A stretch of 24,551 nucleotides of DNA from Clostridiaceae bacterium OM02-2AC (lineage in GTDB: Bacteria > Bacillota_I > Bacilli_A > Erysipelotrichales > Erysipelotrichaceae), in the NCBI GenBank assembly GCA_003481775.1, contig QULU01000051.1, positions 1-24,551 on the forward strand. Reading direction: 5' to 3'. Of this stretch, positions 15,033 to 22,006 are shown piece after piece; within the stretch, counting starts at the first letter, position 1; each line of letters begins with the position of its first letter. Position numbers and translations under genes: made by a program. Below the pieces are notes generated by a model. It was given only the letters and a program-made list of their open reading frames with translations, was not told the origin of the DNA and did not search any database.

Positions 15033-15872
15033 ATGAAAAAAGTTGGTGTAATTGGTGCCGGAACAATGGGCCAGGGTATTGCAAATGCATTTGCTTCCAA
15101 TGGTTACGATGTAACCGTATGTGACATCAAAATCGAATGGGCACAGGGCGGAATCGACAAAATCGCTAAAAAGCTGGACAAACTGGTTTCAAGAGAAAAA
15201 ATGACTGCTGACAAGGCTGCTGAAGTAAAGGGCAATCTGAAGGCTGGAGAATACAAGGATCTGGCTGACTGCGATCTGATCGTGGAAGCTGTTCTGGAAA
15301 AGATGGAAGTTAAGAAAGAGCTGTTCACAACACTGGATGAAATCTGTAAGGATTCCTGTATCTTTGGATCTAACACTTCTTCTTTATCCATCACGGAAAT
15401 CGCTACTGGAATCAAACACAATGTAATTGGTATGCACTTCTTCAATCCTGCTGACCGTATGAAGCTGGTTGAGGTTATTTCCGGAATCAACACGCCTGTT
15501 GAAACAAAGGAAGCAATTCTGGAAATCTCCAAATCCTTAGGGAAAACTCCGGTAGAGGTAGCTGAGGGCCCTGGATTTGTTGTAAACCGTATTCTGGTTC
15601 CTATGATCAACGAGGCTGCATTCATCCTGCAGGAAGGAATCGCATCTGTTGAAGATATCGATACAGCTATGAAGCTGGGGGCTAATCACCCTATGGGACC
15701 TCTGGCACTGGGTGACCTGATTGGTCTGGATATCGTGGAAGCTATCATGGATGTTCTTTACAATGAAACAAAAGACTCTAAGTATCGCTGCTGTACGCTG
15801 ATCCGCAAAATGGTTCGCGGTGGTAAGCTTGGTCAGAAGTCCGGTGTCGGATTCTACGACTACTCTAAATAA
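15033..15872 (+). CDS. hbd: 3-hydroxybutyryl-CoA dehydrogenase
   Basis: A 279-residue NAD(P)-dependent dehydrogenase that reduces acetoacetyl-CoA to (S)-3-hydroxybutyryl-CoA. The N-terminal Rossmann fold reads KKVGVIGAGTMGQGIA (G8, G10, G13). The catalytic dyad His135 (GMHFFNPA) and Glu147 (KLVEVIS) is present, as are the conserved Ser-Asn pair in GSNTSS (113-114) and Asn185 in FVVNRIL. The C-terminal helical domain ends GKLGQKSGVGFYDYSK. An open frame continues upstream to 14979, but AAAGGAGA just before ATG 15033 and family alignment fix the start there. It follows etfA after the intercistronic hairpin. Confidence 0.96.
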   Translation: MKKVGVIGAGTMGQGIANAFASNGYDVTVCDIKIEWAQGGIDKIAKKLDKLVSREKMTADKAAEVKGNLKAGEYKDLADCDLIVEAVLEKMEVKKELFTTLDEICKDSCIFGSNTSSLSITEIATGIKHNVIGMHFFNPADRMKLVEVISGINTPVETKEAILEISKSLGKTPVEVAEGPGFVVNRILVPMINEAAFILQEGIASVEDIDTAMKLGANHPMGPLALGDLIGLDIVEAIMDVLYNETKDSKYRCCTLIRKMVRGGKLGQKSGVGFYDYSK

Positions 15873-15894
15873 TTCACGCATAGAACACATGACG

Positions 15895-15946
15895 AGTGAA
15901 TCTGTAATTTCACATGAAACCCATTGAAATTGTGGATTCACTTTTT
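15895..15946 (+). terminator. Terminator-like hairpin inside the operon, between hbd and crt
   Basis: An 18-bp stem, 15895-15912 with 15925-15942 (arms AGTGAATC...AATTTCA and TGAAATT...GATTCACT), with three consecutive G-U pairs in the middle and a 12-nt loop, then TTTTT. It ends about 25 nt before the crt start. I see no new promoter between it and crt, so it probably causes partial termination or RNA processing that lowers crt relative to bcd-etf-hbd. Confidence 0.75.
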
Positions 15947-15971
15947 AAAAACGGAAAGGAAGATGAATACA

Positions 15972-16751
15972 ATGGAAACTATTTTAGTAAACTATGAAGG
16001 ACATGTTGCTACGATCACAATCAACCGTCCGAAAGCATTGAACGCATTAAGCACACAAGTTTTGACGGAATTGAACCAGGCACTGGATGAAGTTGCGGCA
16101 AACAATGACGTATATGCACTGGTACTTACCGGAGCAGGAGAGAAATCCTTTGTTGCTGGCGCAGATATCGCTGAAATGAAGGATAAGAGTGTGGAAGAGG
16201 CTGCGGCATACGGAAAATTCGGTAACGAGGTATTCCGTAAGATTGAGACATTCCGCTGCCCTGTAATTGCTGCTGTAAACGGCTTCGCATTGGGCGGAGG
16301 CTGTGAGCTGGCAATGAGCTGCGACATCCGTGTGGCAAGTGAAAATGCAGTGTTCGGACAGCCGGAGGTAGGCTTGGGAATCACACCGGGCTTCGGTGGA
16401 ACACAGCGTCTGGCACGTCTGGTTGGTACTGGAATTGCGAAGGAAATGATTTATACAGCGAGAAACATCAAAGCAGAGCGTGCATATGCAATCGGTCTGG
16501 TAAATAACGTTGTTCCTGCAGAAGAGCTCATGGCAGCTGTTATGAAAATGGCAAATGGTATCGCTAAGAATGCACCGATTGCTGTAGCAAACAGTAAAAA
16601 AGCAATCAACAACGGATTGCAGACGGATATCGATGGCGGAATCGCAATCGAAGTAGAAGAATTCTCCAACTGCTTTGCAACGGAAGATCAGACCTATGGT
16701 ATGACCTGCTTCCTGGAAAAAACAAAGGACAAAAAATTCGCTAACAAATAA
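15972..16751 (+). CDS. crt: 3-hydroxybutyryl-CoA dehydratase (crotonase)
   Basis: A 259-residue enoyl-CoA hydratase/isomerase-family enzyme that dehydrates 3-hydroxybutyryl-CoA to crotonyl-CoA. The oxyanion-hole region is SFVAGADIAEM (59-69) and GFALGGGCELAMSCD (104-118). The two catalytic glutamates are Glu112 and Glu132 (GQPEVGLGITPGFGGTQR). Alternative starts exist at 15963 and further upstream in the same frame. ATG 15972 gives the usual crotonase N-terminus (METILVNYEGHVATITINRP) and a workable distance from AAAGGAAG (15955-15962), whereas the ATG at 15963 is too close. A terminator-like hairpin precedes it. Confidence 0.94.
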   Translation: METILVNYEGHVATITINRPKALNALSTQVLTELNQALDEVAANNDVYALVLTGAGEKSFVAGADIAEMKDKSVEEAAAYGKFGNEVFRKIETFRCPVIAAVNGFALGGGCELAMSCDIRVASENAVFGQPEVGLGITPGFGGTQRLARLVGTGIAKEMIYTARNIKAERAYAIGLVNNVVPAEELMAAVMKMANGIAKNAPIAVANSKKAINNGLQTDIDGGIAIEVEEFSNCFATEDQTYGMTCFLEKTKDKKFANK

Positions 16752-16772
16752 GCAAGAAAATTCTTGAGCTTA

Positions 16773-16801
16773 TTATTTCCGTAAACGCTTTCGCTTATGA
16801 T
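16773..16801 (+). promoter_or_regulatory. Candidate promoter of the CoA-transferase with cre-like site
   Basis: TTATTT (16773-16778), 17 nt, TATGAT (16796-16801). The spacer contains GTAAACGCTTTC (16781-16792), which matches the core of the CcpA catabolite-responsive element (TGWAANCGNTNWCA) except in the outermost bases. A cre between -35 and -10 would be expected to block initiation when preferred sugars are plentiful. The promoter is weak by sequence, and both calls are pattern matches. Confidence 0.42.
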
Positions 16802-16840
16802 ACACTGAAAGCAGGAAATAATACAAAGGAGGTAATCGAT

Positions 16841-18388
16841 TTGAGTAAAGTAATAAGCATTGAACAGGCAGTTTCCATGATTCCGGATGGTGCTGCTATT
16901 GGAATTGGCGGTTTCATCGGATCCGGACATCCTCAGGAATTTTCTGTAGGTATCGAAGAATCCTTTCTCAAGAGCGGACATCCCAAGGATCTGACCATCA
17001 TGTTTTCTGCGGGAATCGGAGATGGAACAGATCGTCTCGGTTTGAACAAGCTGGGGCACGAGGGACTGCTGAAGCGTATCATCGGTGGTCACTGGGGGCT
17101 AATTCCTAAGCTGCAGAAGCTGGTATTTGAAAACAAGGTAGAGGGCTACAACCTTCCTCTTGGAACCATTTCTCTGATGTTTCGTGATATTGCCGGACAT
17201 CGTCCCGGTACGATAACAAAGGTTGGCTTGAAAACCTTTGTCGACCCTCGTATTGAGGGAGCGAAGATGAATGAGCGCTCTAAGGAAGACCTTGTCGAGC
17301 TGATGCATATCGATGGGGAAGAGTGGCTGCGTTATAAATCCTTCCCGCTAAATGTGGCACTGATTCGTGCTACGTATTGTGATGAGGATGGCAATGCGAC
17401 CATGGAAAAGGAAGCAGCTACTCTGGACTCTCTTTCCATTGCTCAGGCTGCGAAGAATTCCGGCGGTATCGTATTGCTGCAGGTGGAAAAGGTGGTACAG
17501 AACGGTACACTGGATCCAAGAAAAGTAAAAATTCCGGGAATTTATGTAGATGGCATCGTTGTTGCACGCCCGGAAAATCACTGGCAGACATATGCGAACC
17601 CGTATGATCCTGCATTGAGCGGAGAGGTTAAAGTTCCGGTCAATTCCATTGCACCAATGAAGCTGAATGAGCGTAAGGTCATCTGCCGTCGTGCGGCGAT
17701 GGAGCTGGATCCCGCTGCGATTATCAACCTTGGCATCGGTATGCCGGAGGGCATCGCCAATGTGGCAAATGAAGAGGGGCTTCCAGGCTTGAAGCTGACG
17801 GTGGAAGCCGGTGGAATCGGCGGTGTGCCGAATGCAGGTACTGCATTTGGAACGTGTACAAATCCGGATGCAATCATCGATCAGCCATATCAGTTTGACT
17901 TCTATGACGGAGGCGGACTGGATCAGGCATTCCTCGGTCTTGCGGAATGCGACTGCTCCGGTAACATCAACGTCAGCCGTTTCGGACCGAAAATTGCAGG
18001 CTGTGGCGGGTTTATCAATATTACACAGACTTCCCCGGTTGTTGTGTACTGCGGTACCTTTACTGCAGGCGGACTCAAGGTTGAGGTCAAAGACGGTAAG
18101 CTGCACATTCTGCAGGAGGGAAGAATCAAAAAGTTCAAACAGGAAGTTGAACAGATTACCTTCTCAGCAGATTTCGCAACTGAGACAGGACAAAAGGTTC
18201 TGTACGTTACCGAGCGTGCGGTATTCGAGCTGTTGGATGGTAAGCTGACATTAACGGAGATCGCACCGGGCGTTGATCTGGATAAGGATGTTCTGGGACA
18301 GATGGAGTTCAAGCCTGCTGTCGCTGATAACCTGAAAACCATGGATGAACGTCTGTTCCGTGATGAATTGATCGGATTAAAGGCATAA
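16841..18388 (+). CDS. Acyl-CoA:acetate/3-ketoacid CoA-transferase (fused alpha-beta)
   Basis: A 515-residue family I CoA-transferase with both halves in one chain. The N-terminal half has the glycine-rich GIGGFIGSGHPQEF (21-34); the C-terminal half begins near 280 and carries the catalytic glutamate E322 in LTVEAGGIGGVPNAG, to which CoA is transiently linked. Architecture and length fit the YdiF/propionate CoA-transferase group, not the But (butyryl-CoA:acetate) type of family. Placed after crt it may release butyrate from butyryl-CoA using acetate, or handle acetoacetyl-CoA or other acids; specificity cannot be told. It starts with TTG, supported by AAAGGAGGT (16825-16833) seven nt upstream. 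A terminator follows. Confidence 0.9.
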   Translation: MSKVISIEQAVSMIPDGAAIGIGGFIGSGHPQEFSVGIEESFLKSGHPKDLTIMFSAGIGDGTDRLGLNKLGHEGLLKRIIGGHWGLIPKLQKLVFENKVEGYNLPLGTISLMFRDIAGHRPGTITKVGLKTFVDPRIEGAKMNERSKEDLVELMHIDGEEWLRYKSFPLNVALIRATYCDEDGNATMEKEAATLDSLSIAQAAKNSGGIVLLQVEKVVQNGTLDPRKVKIPGIYVDGIVVARPENHWQTYANPYDPALSGEVKVPVNSIAPMKLNERKVICRRAAMELDPAAIINLGIGMPEGIANVANEEGLPGLKLTVEAGGIGGVPNAGTAFGTCTNPDAIIDQPYQFDFYDGGGLDQAFLGLAECDCSGNINVSRFGPKIAGCGGFINITQTSPVVVYCGTFTAGGLKVEVKDGKLHILQEGRIKKFKQEVEQITFSADFATETGQKVLYVTERAVFELLDGKLTLTEIAPGVDLDKDVLGQMEFKPAVADNLKTMDERLFRDELIGLKA

Positions 18389-18398
18389 ATCAAATCAG

Positions 18399-18424
18399 AA
18401 AAGGGATGAAATATCCCTTTTTTT
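18399..18424 (+). terminator. Intrinsic terminator after the CoA-transferase
   Basis: AAAAGGGAT (18399-18407) pairs perfectly with ATCCCTTTT (18413-18421) around a 5-nt loop and runs into a T-tract. It closes the butyrate gene cluster. Confidence 0.92.
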
Positions 18425-18453
18425 CCATTTTTCTGCCAAAAATTCCAGAACGC

Positions 18454-18481
18454 TTTACATTATTGCTGTATTTTATATAAT
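18454..18481 (+). promoter_or_regulatory. Promoter of the putative structured RNA
   Basis: TTTACA (18454-18459), 16 nt, perfect TATAAT (18476-18481). No coding region with a ribosome binding site follows for more than 300 bp, so the product would be an untranslated RNA beginning near 18485-18489. Confidence 0.68.
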
Positions 18482-18486
18482 AAAGG

Positions 18487-18746
18487 TGGCTAAAGATTAT
18501 CACACTTGTTGAAAGTGATGATATAGAGCTCATGCGGGGGAGGCAGTGGAGACCATCGGTCTTGGAGATTGCTTCTCTGGCTGACTCAGCCTTGGTATTG
18601 TCTGGCATAGCATTGTGTTGGAATGATAAGGTAGCTTGTAGTGAGTAGCATTAGCATGTAGAAGTCTCAATGGTAGTAGTAATAATCACAGACAATACAG
18701 GGCAAACGATTGGCGGTACGGACGATGAGATTCCGGCCGCCTTTTC
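18487..18746 (+). ncRNA. Putative structured non-coding RNA, about 260 nt, family not recognised
   Basis: It has a promoter upstream, an intrinsic terminator at its end and no credible reading frame. The fold is supported by several pairings. 18589-18604 pairs with 18689-18703 over 15 bp with one bulged G (core GTATTGTCTG/CAGACAATAC), closing a domain of about 84 nt. Local hairpins are ATTATCAC/GTGATGAT (18496-18503, 18515-18522), AGACC/GGTCT (18550-18554, 18558-18562) and GGCT/AGCC (18579-18591). The extreme 5' end, AAAGGTGGC (18482-18490), can also pair with GCCGCCTTT (18736-18744), which would compete with the terminator. I do not see the hallmarks of tmRNA, RNase P RNA, SRP RNA, the glycine or THF riboswitch, or a T-box. 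6S RNA or the raiA-type RNA cannot be excluded by eye. Confidence 0.55.
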
Positions 18747-18749
18747 GTT
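18712..18749 (+). terminator. Intrinsic terminator of the putative RNA
   Basis: GGCGG-ta-CGGA (18712-18722) pairs with TCCG-g-CCGCC (18732-18741), nine GC-rich pairs with a small internal bulge, followed by TTTTCGTTT. Confidence 0.75.
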
Positions 18750-18776
18750 TCCTTTTCTCTCTGCCTGTATTATAAT
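18748..18776 (+). promoter_or_regulatory. Promoter of the threonine aldolase gene
   Basis: TTTCCT (18748-18753), 17 nt, perfect TATAAT (18771-18776), start near 18783. It lies downstream of the RNA terminator, so ltaE does not depend on the RNA promoter. The TTTCCTTTT -35 region equals that of the aldo/keto reductase promoter. Confidence 0.62.
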
Positions 18777-18808
18777 GATAGAGTAAAAAAGAAATGAGGA
18801 ATGAATAT

Positions 18809-19852
18809 ATGTATAGTTTTCGTAATGATTATAGTGAGGGTGCTCATCCTGATATCCTAAAGCGCCTGCTGGATATGAATCAGTGTCAGAATGTCGGGTA
18901 TGGTGAGGATGCACTTTGTGAGCATGCAAAGCAAATGTTGAAGGAAAAGCTGCAATGTGAGGATTGCGATATACACTTTCTGGTCGGCGGAACCCAGGCT
19001 AATCTGACGGTGATTGCGGCTGCTCTACGTCCGTATGAGGCAGTGATTGCTGTAGATAGCGGGCATATCAATGTTCATGAAACAGGTGCTGTGGAAGCGA
19101 CTGGGCACAAGGTGCTGATAGCGGATAGTGTGGATGGGAAAATCACACCGGAGGGAATTCGCAAAGCGGTGCATTTGCATGAGGATGAGCATATGGTGAA
19201 GCCTGCCATGGTCTATATCTCAAATGCGACGGAAATCGGAACCATCTATCACAAGGAGGAATTAACACAGATTGCAGCAGTTTGCAGGGAATACGGCTTG
19301 TATCTGTTTATGGATGGTGCCCGCATGGGTGCTGCTCTTGCAGCAGAGGATAATGATGTATCCTTCGCTGATTTGTGTACATACTGTGATGTATTCTATC
19401 TTGGCGGGACCAAGAATGGCGCTTTCTTCGGGGAAGCGGTTGTTATTGTCAACGATGAATTGAAAAAAGACTTCCGCTATATGATCAAACAGCGCGGTGG
19501 CATGCTTGCCAAGGGGTGGCTGCTGGGTGTACAGTTTGCGGCATTGTTTGAAGGAAACCGCTATATTGAAATCGCAGCGCATGCAAACCGTATGGCACAG
19601 AAGCTGCAAGATGCCATGGAGGCTTGCGGTCTGCCATTCTTTATCAAGACGACAACGAATCAAATTTTCCCTATTCTACCCAATATGCTGATTGAAGAGC
19701 TGCAGAAGGAATATGCATTTCAGGTCTGGGAAGCAATGGATGAAACACATACGGCAATGCGCTTTGTGACATCCTGGGCAACAGAAGAGAAGGAAGTGGA
19801 TCGATTTATCGAATTTGTGAACGCCCTGCTTGTACGGATGCGGGAAAGCTAG
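18809..19852 (+). CDS. ltaE: Low-specificity L-threonine aldolase
   Basis: A 347-residue PLP enzyme of the aromatic beta-eliminating lyase/threonine aldolase family, cleaving L-threonine (and allo-threonine) to glycine and acetaldehyde. It begins MYSFRNDYSEGAHPDIL, keeps HFLVGGTQANL (56-66) at the cofactor phosphate site, FMDGARMGAAL (167-177) with Asp169 and Arg172, and the PLP lysine K202 in LGGTKNGAFFGEAVV. The end is VRFVTSWATEE-like (RFVTSW). There are two in-frame ATGs. I chose 18809 because ATGAGGAATG places GAGGA 8 nt upstream, while the ATG at 18794 has no such site. Own promoter, and a shared bidirectional terminator follows. Confidence 0.92.
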   Translation: MYSFRNDYSEGAHPDILKRLLDMNQCQNVGYGEDALCEHAKQMLKEKLQCEDCDIHFLVGGTQANLTVIAAALRPYEAVIAVDSGHINVHETGAVEATGHKVLIADSVDGKITPEGIRKAVHLHEDEHMVKPAMVYISNATEIGTIYHKEELTQIAAVCREYGLYLFMDGARMGAALAAEDNDVSFADLCTYCDVFYLGGTKNGAFFGEAVVIVNDELKKDFRYMIKQRGGMLAKGWLLGVQFAALFEGNRYIEIAAHANRMAQKLQDAMEACGLPFFIKTTTNQIFPILPNMLIEELQKEYAFQVWEAMDETHTAMRFVTSWATEEKEVDRFIEFVNALLVRMRES

Positions 19853-19913
19853 TAAGCTTCCAATTACAGAAAAGGCATGCATCGCGATTTGTATAAACAG
19901 ATAGGAATATAAA

Positions 19914-19945
19914 AAAGCTTATCACCAATCCCTTGGTAAGGCTTG
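19914..19945 (-). terminator. Possible second terminator, minus strand
   Basis: AAGC-TTA-CCAA-type arms (19917-19930) face TTGGTAAGGCTT (19933-19944) with small bulges. On the minus strand the stem is followed by TTTTTTATATT. It could back up the bidirectional terminator next to it for the phosphoesterase gene. Confidence 0.45.
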
Positions 19946-19954
19946 TTCTTACTC

Positions 19955-20000
19955 AAAAATAGCAGGGTACATCAATGAAACGAACCCTACTACTTTTCCT
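19955..20000. terminator. Bidirectional terminator between ltaE and the phosphoesterase gene
   Basis: TAGCAGGGT (19960-19968) pairs with ACCCTACTA (19984-19992), 9 positions with one mismatch. CTTTTCC follows on the plus strand and ATTTTTGAG on the minus strand, so it can end both converging genes. Confidence 0.65.
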
Positions 20001-20105
20001 CTTGATGATATTCAAAAGTGAGTGAGAACCGGGGCGGTTATAAGCCTTTTGCTTTGCAAAGGCAAAGCGTTTATATTCTCCTTCATAGCATGTATGTGCA
20101 TGTGT

Positions 20106-21200
20106 TCAGTGTACGCAGGTGAGTGCATCAGCAGGAATCCAGCCCATCAGGCCCTGCTTTTTCACAAGCACAGCCTCTTTTGTGCGGCGTACGATTTTTA
20201 CCAGATCTCCACGCTTGGCAGGTATCTGGTAATTGGTGAAATCACAGGCATGAAGCTCCTTGCCCTTGTGAAACAAAAATTCTTTTGCGATAGGCACCAC
20301 TCTGCCGCTGGCTTCATGCCGGCAAAGACAGCAGACGCCTTCATCGCGCAGCACATGTACGCGTCCCTCATGCCAGGTGATAAAAAAGGGAGCCCTGTTG
20401 ACGGGGAGAACATCACGAGTTATACGTGCCTTCTTCAGCTGATCACTGCATGCGAACTGAAATCTTCCCTGCTCGTAAATGAGTGCATTCAGCTGTCCTG
20501 CCGATTTTACTTCATTTCCGCCGTCTATGGATATGATATGACGATGTGTGTCAATAATGGGATTGAAGCAGCAGATGTCGGTTCGATATTCGCTTACCGG
20601 CAGGTGTCCGACGACAATGTATTTATGAAAGCTGACGGCCTCCTTCATAAATAGATCCTGTACCATGATATCACGCATATCCCGACCATAGGTTTTTTCA
20701 TCCCGTATGCCTGCGTGGGCAAAGATGAACTGCTCTGTTTCAATCACATGGGGAAGCCTGTCGATAAAGGTCAATTCCCTGAGAAATACCTCTCGCAGCT
20801 TCTTGCTGAGAACAACCATATCCGTATCCCTGTCGATGTGTTGACCGATGCGCTGTGCCATTTCATGCAGAATGCTGTTGCATCGATTCAGCAGAATCTC
20901 CTGCAGAAAATCCAGACGGGTATCATACAGCACATTGCGGCATACTACATCGCAGTTCCCAATCATGGGATGCACATGCGAATATCTGGAAAGCTCCATG
21001 ATGTAGTGCAGTGTTTCCAGATTATAGGGTCCCTTTTCAAGTAAATCACCAACGAGGAACAGCTCGTCCTTTTCCGGGTCAAAGGCAACTTTGCGGAGCA
21101 GCTTTTTCAATACAGGCAGATTGCCATGAATATCGCTGATGGCAATAATTCTTCTGTTCTCTGATAAAACAGAATACGAATGAATGGAACGATCAAACAT
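20106..21200 (-). CDS. PPP-type metallophosphoesterase with SH3-like C-terminal domain
   Basis: A 364-residue protein. The first ~230 residues are a calcineurin-like phosphoesterase of the PPP/Ap4A-hydrolase type: SDIHGN (D23, H25), GDLLEKGP (G51-D52; E55 replaces the Asp of the usual GDxxDRG), GNCD (81-84; Cys83 where PPP enzymes have the GNHE/D histidine), FAHAG and VGHLPVSEY. These supply a dinuclear metal site for phosphoester cleavage. The last ~50 residues (PAKRGDLVKIVRR... GWIPADAL) resemble a bacterial SH3-like domain. It may be a protein phosphatase or nucleotide hydrolase; the substrate is unknown. No signal peptide. AAAGGAGG precedes ATG at 21200. The altered motifs could affect metal binding or acid catalysis. 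Confidence 0.82.
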   Translation of the reverse strand: MFDRSIHSYSVLSENRRIIAISDIHGNLPVLKKLLRKVAFDPEKDELFLVGDLLEKGPYNLETLHYIMELSRYSHVHPMIGNCDVVCRNVLYDTRLDFLQEILLNRCNSILHEMAQRIGQHIDRDTDMVVLSKKLREVFLRELTFIDRLPHVIETEQFIFAHAGIRDEKTYGRDMRDIMVQDLFMKEAVSFHKYIVVGHLPVSEYRTDICCFNPIIDTHRHIISIDGGNEVKSAGQLNALIYEQGRFQFACSDQLKKARITRDVLPVNRAPFFITWHEGRVHVLRDEGVCCLCRHEASGRVVPIAKEFLFHKGKELHACDFTNYQIPAKRGDLVKIVRRTKEAVLVKKQGLMGWIPADALTCVH

Positions 21201-21226
21201 AGACGGCCTCCTTTATCTCTGGCTCA

Positions 21227-21255
21227 ATTATAGTGAATTTCCGTTTGTCATGCAA
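21227..21255 (-). promoter_or_regulatory. Promoter of the phosphoesterase gene
   Basis: On the minus strand TTGCAT (21250-21255), 17 nt, perfect TATAAT (21227-21232), start near 21220, about 20 nt before the ATG. Confidence 0.75.
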
Positions 21256-21993
21256 GAAAAACGTTGTAAACTTCTACATTCTGCTCTATCCTAGTCCCAT
21301 AAAGAGGGAAGTCATCCAGGAAGCATAAAATGATGAAGCAGCTTTTTAAGGCGGCTTTCAGATACAAGCCTTCAGCAATGCGGCAGCAAAGCTAGCAAGC
21401 ACCAATTATTATCGCTATCAGACGACTGCATGAGATGCACAAACGATAGCAGAGCTGATATATAGCAGTGCATGGTATGCAAATGGCTGCTATGCGCGCA
21501 ATCAACACGATGCACCTGCAATCCTGCAAATGCTTTATAAGCATTTCTATCCCGTGTGGAGACCTTTGCATTGGCAGACTTGTTCCCACAACAACCTCAG
21601 CATTGCCTCTTGAATAGCTACCATAGTTTGTCCTGTATCTTTTTGGTAATGCTTGCGTGCAGACAAAGTTTGATTATGCAGCAATCCTTGTAGCATAATG
21701 TCTTCTGACTGAGGGAAGAAGGAGGGGCTTTTGTTTGCTTGTATTGTGATCTCATACCTGATATCATCATGATATCCATGTGGCTGTTGAGCAGCAGGTA
21801 AATTTCATGCAGTGAAGTGCTGAGATAGGTAACAGAAGGCGGATGTGGGTTTGGAGGCTGTCTATGAATGAAAAATGTTTGCATCGGCGGCAGCGATTGT
21901 CGTCATAAGAAAAGCTGTGGAAGTGGCTGCTTGTATTCGTGCTGCGTATTGCAGAACGGCGATCTGGTATGCGCTTCTGCAACGAAAATGAAA
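21256..21993. other. About 740 bp with no recognisable gene
   Basis: No frame has both a ribosome binding site and a protein-like sequence. The longest frames (minus strand, up to 88 codons at 21618-21884) are rich in Cys, His and Pro runs and look like chance. It contains an ATTATGC/GCATAAT inverted repeat (around 21673-21700) and a 17-bp near-palindrome GATATCATCATGATATC at 21760-21776. It may be decayed sequence, or hold control elements or an RNA I cannot recognise. No promoter for the regulator at 22007 is obvious. Confidence 0.5.
21760..21776. repeat. 17-bp near-perfect palindrome GATATCAT-C-ATGATATC
   Basis: Eight-base arms with a single central base, in the gene-free stretch about 230 bp before the HTH regulator gene. 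The size and symmetry fit a dimeric repressor site, but nothing shows which protein would bind. Confidence 0.4.
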
Positions 21994-22006
21994 ATGAGGT
22001 GATTTT

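Noticed and set aside
18487..18808. T-box or glycine riboswitch controlling threonine aldolase
   Set aside because: No T-box sequence (AGGGTGGNACCGCG) and no glycine aptamer core are present, and the aldolase has its own promoter downstream of the terminator.
21618..21884. 88-codon minus-strand frame in the gene-free stretch
   Set aside because: No ribosome binding site, no recognisable domain and a chance-like amino acid composition.
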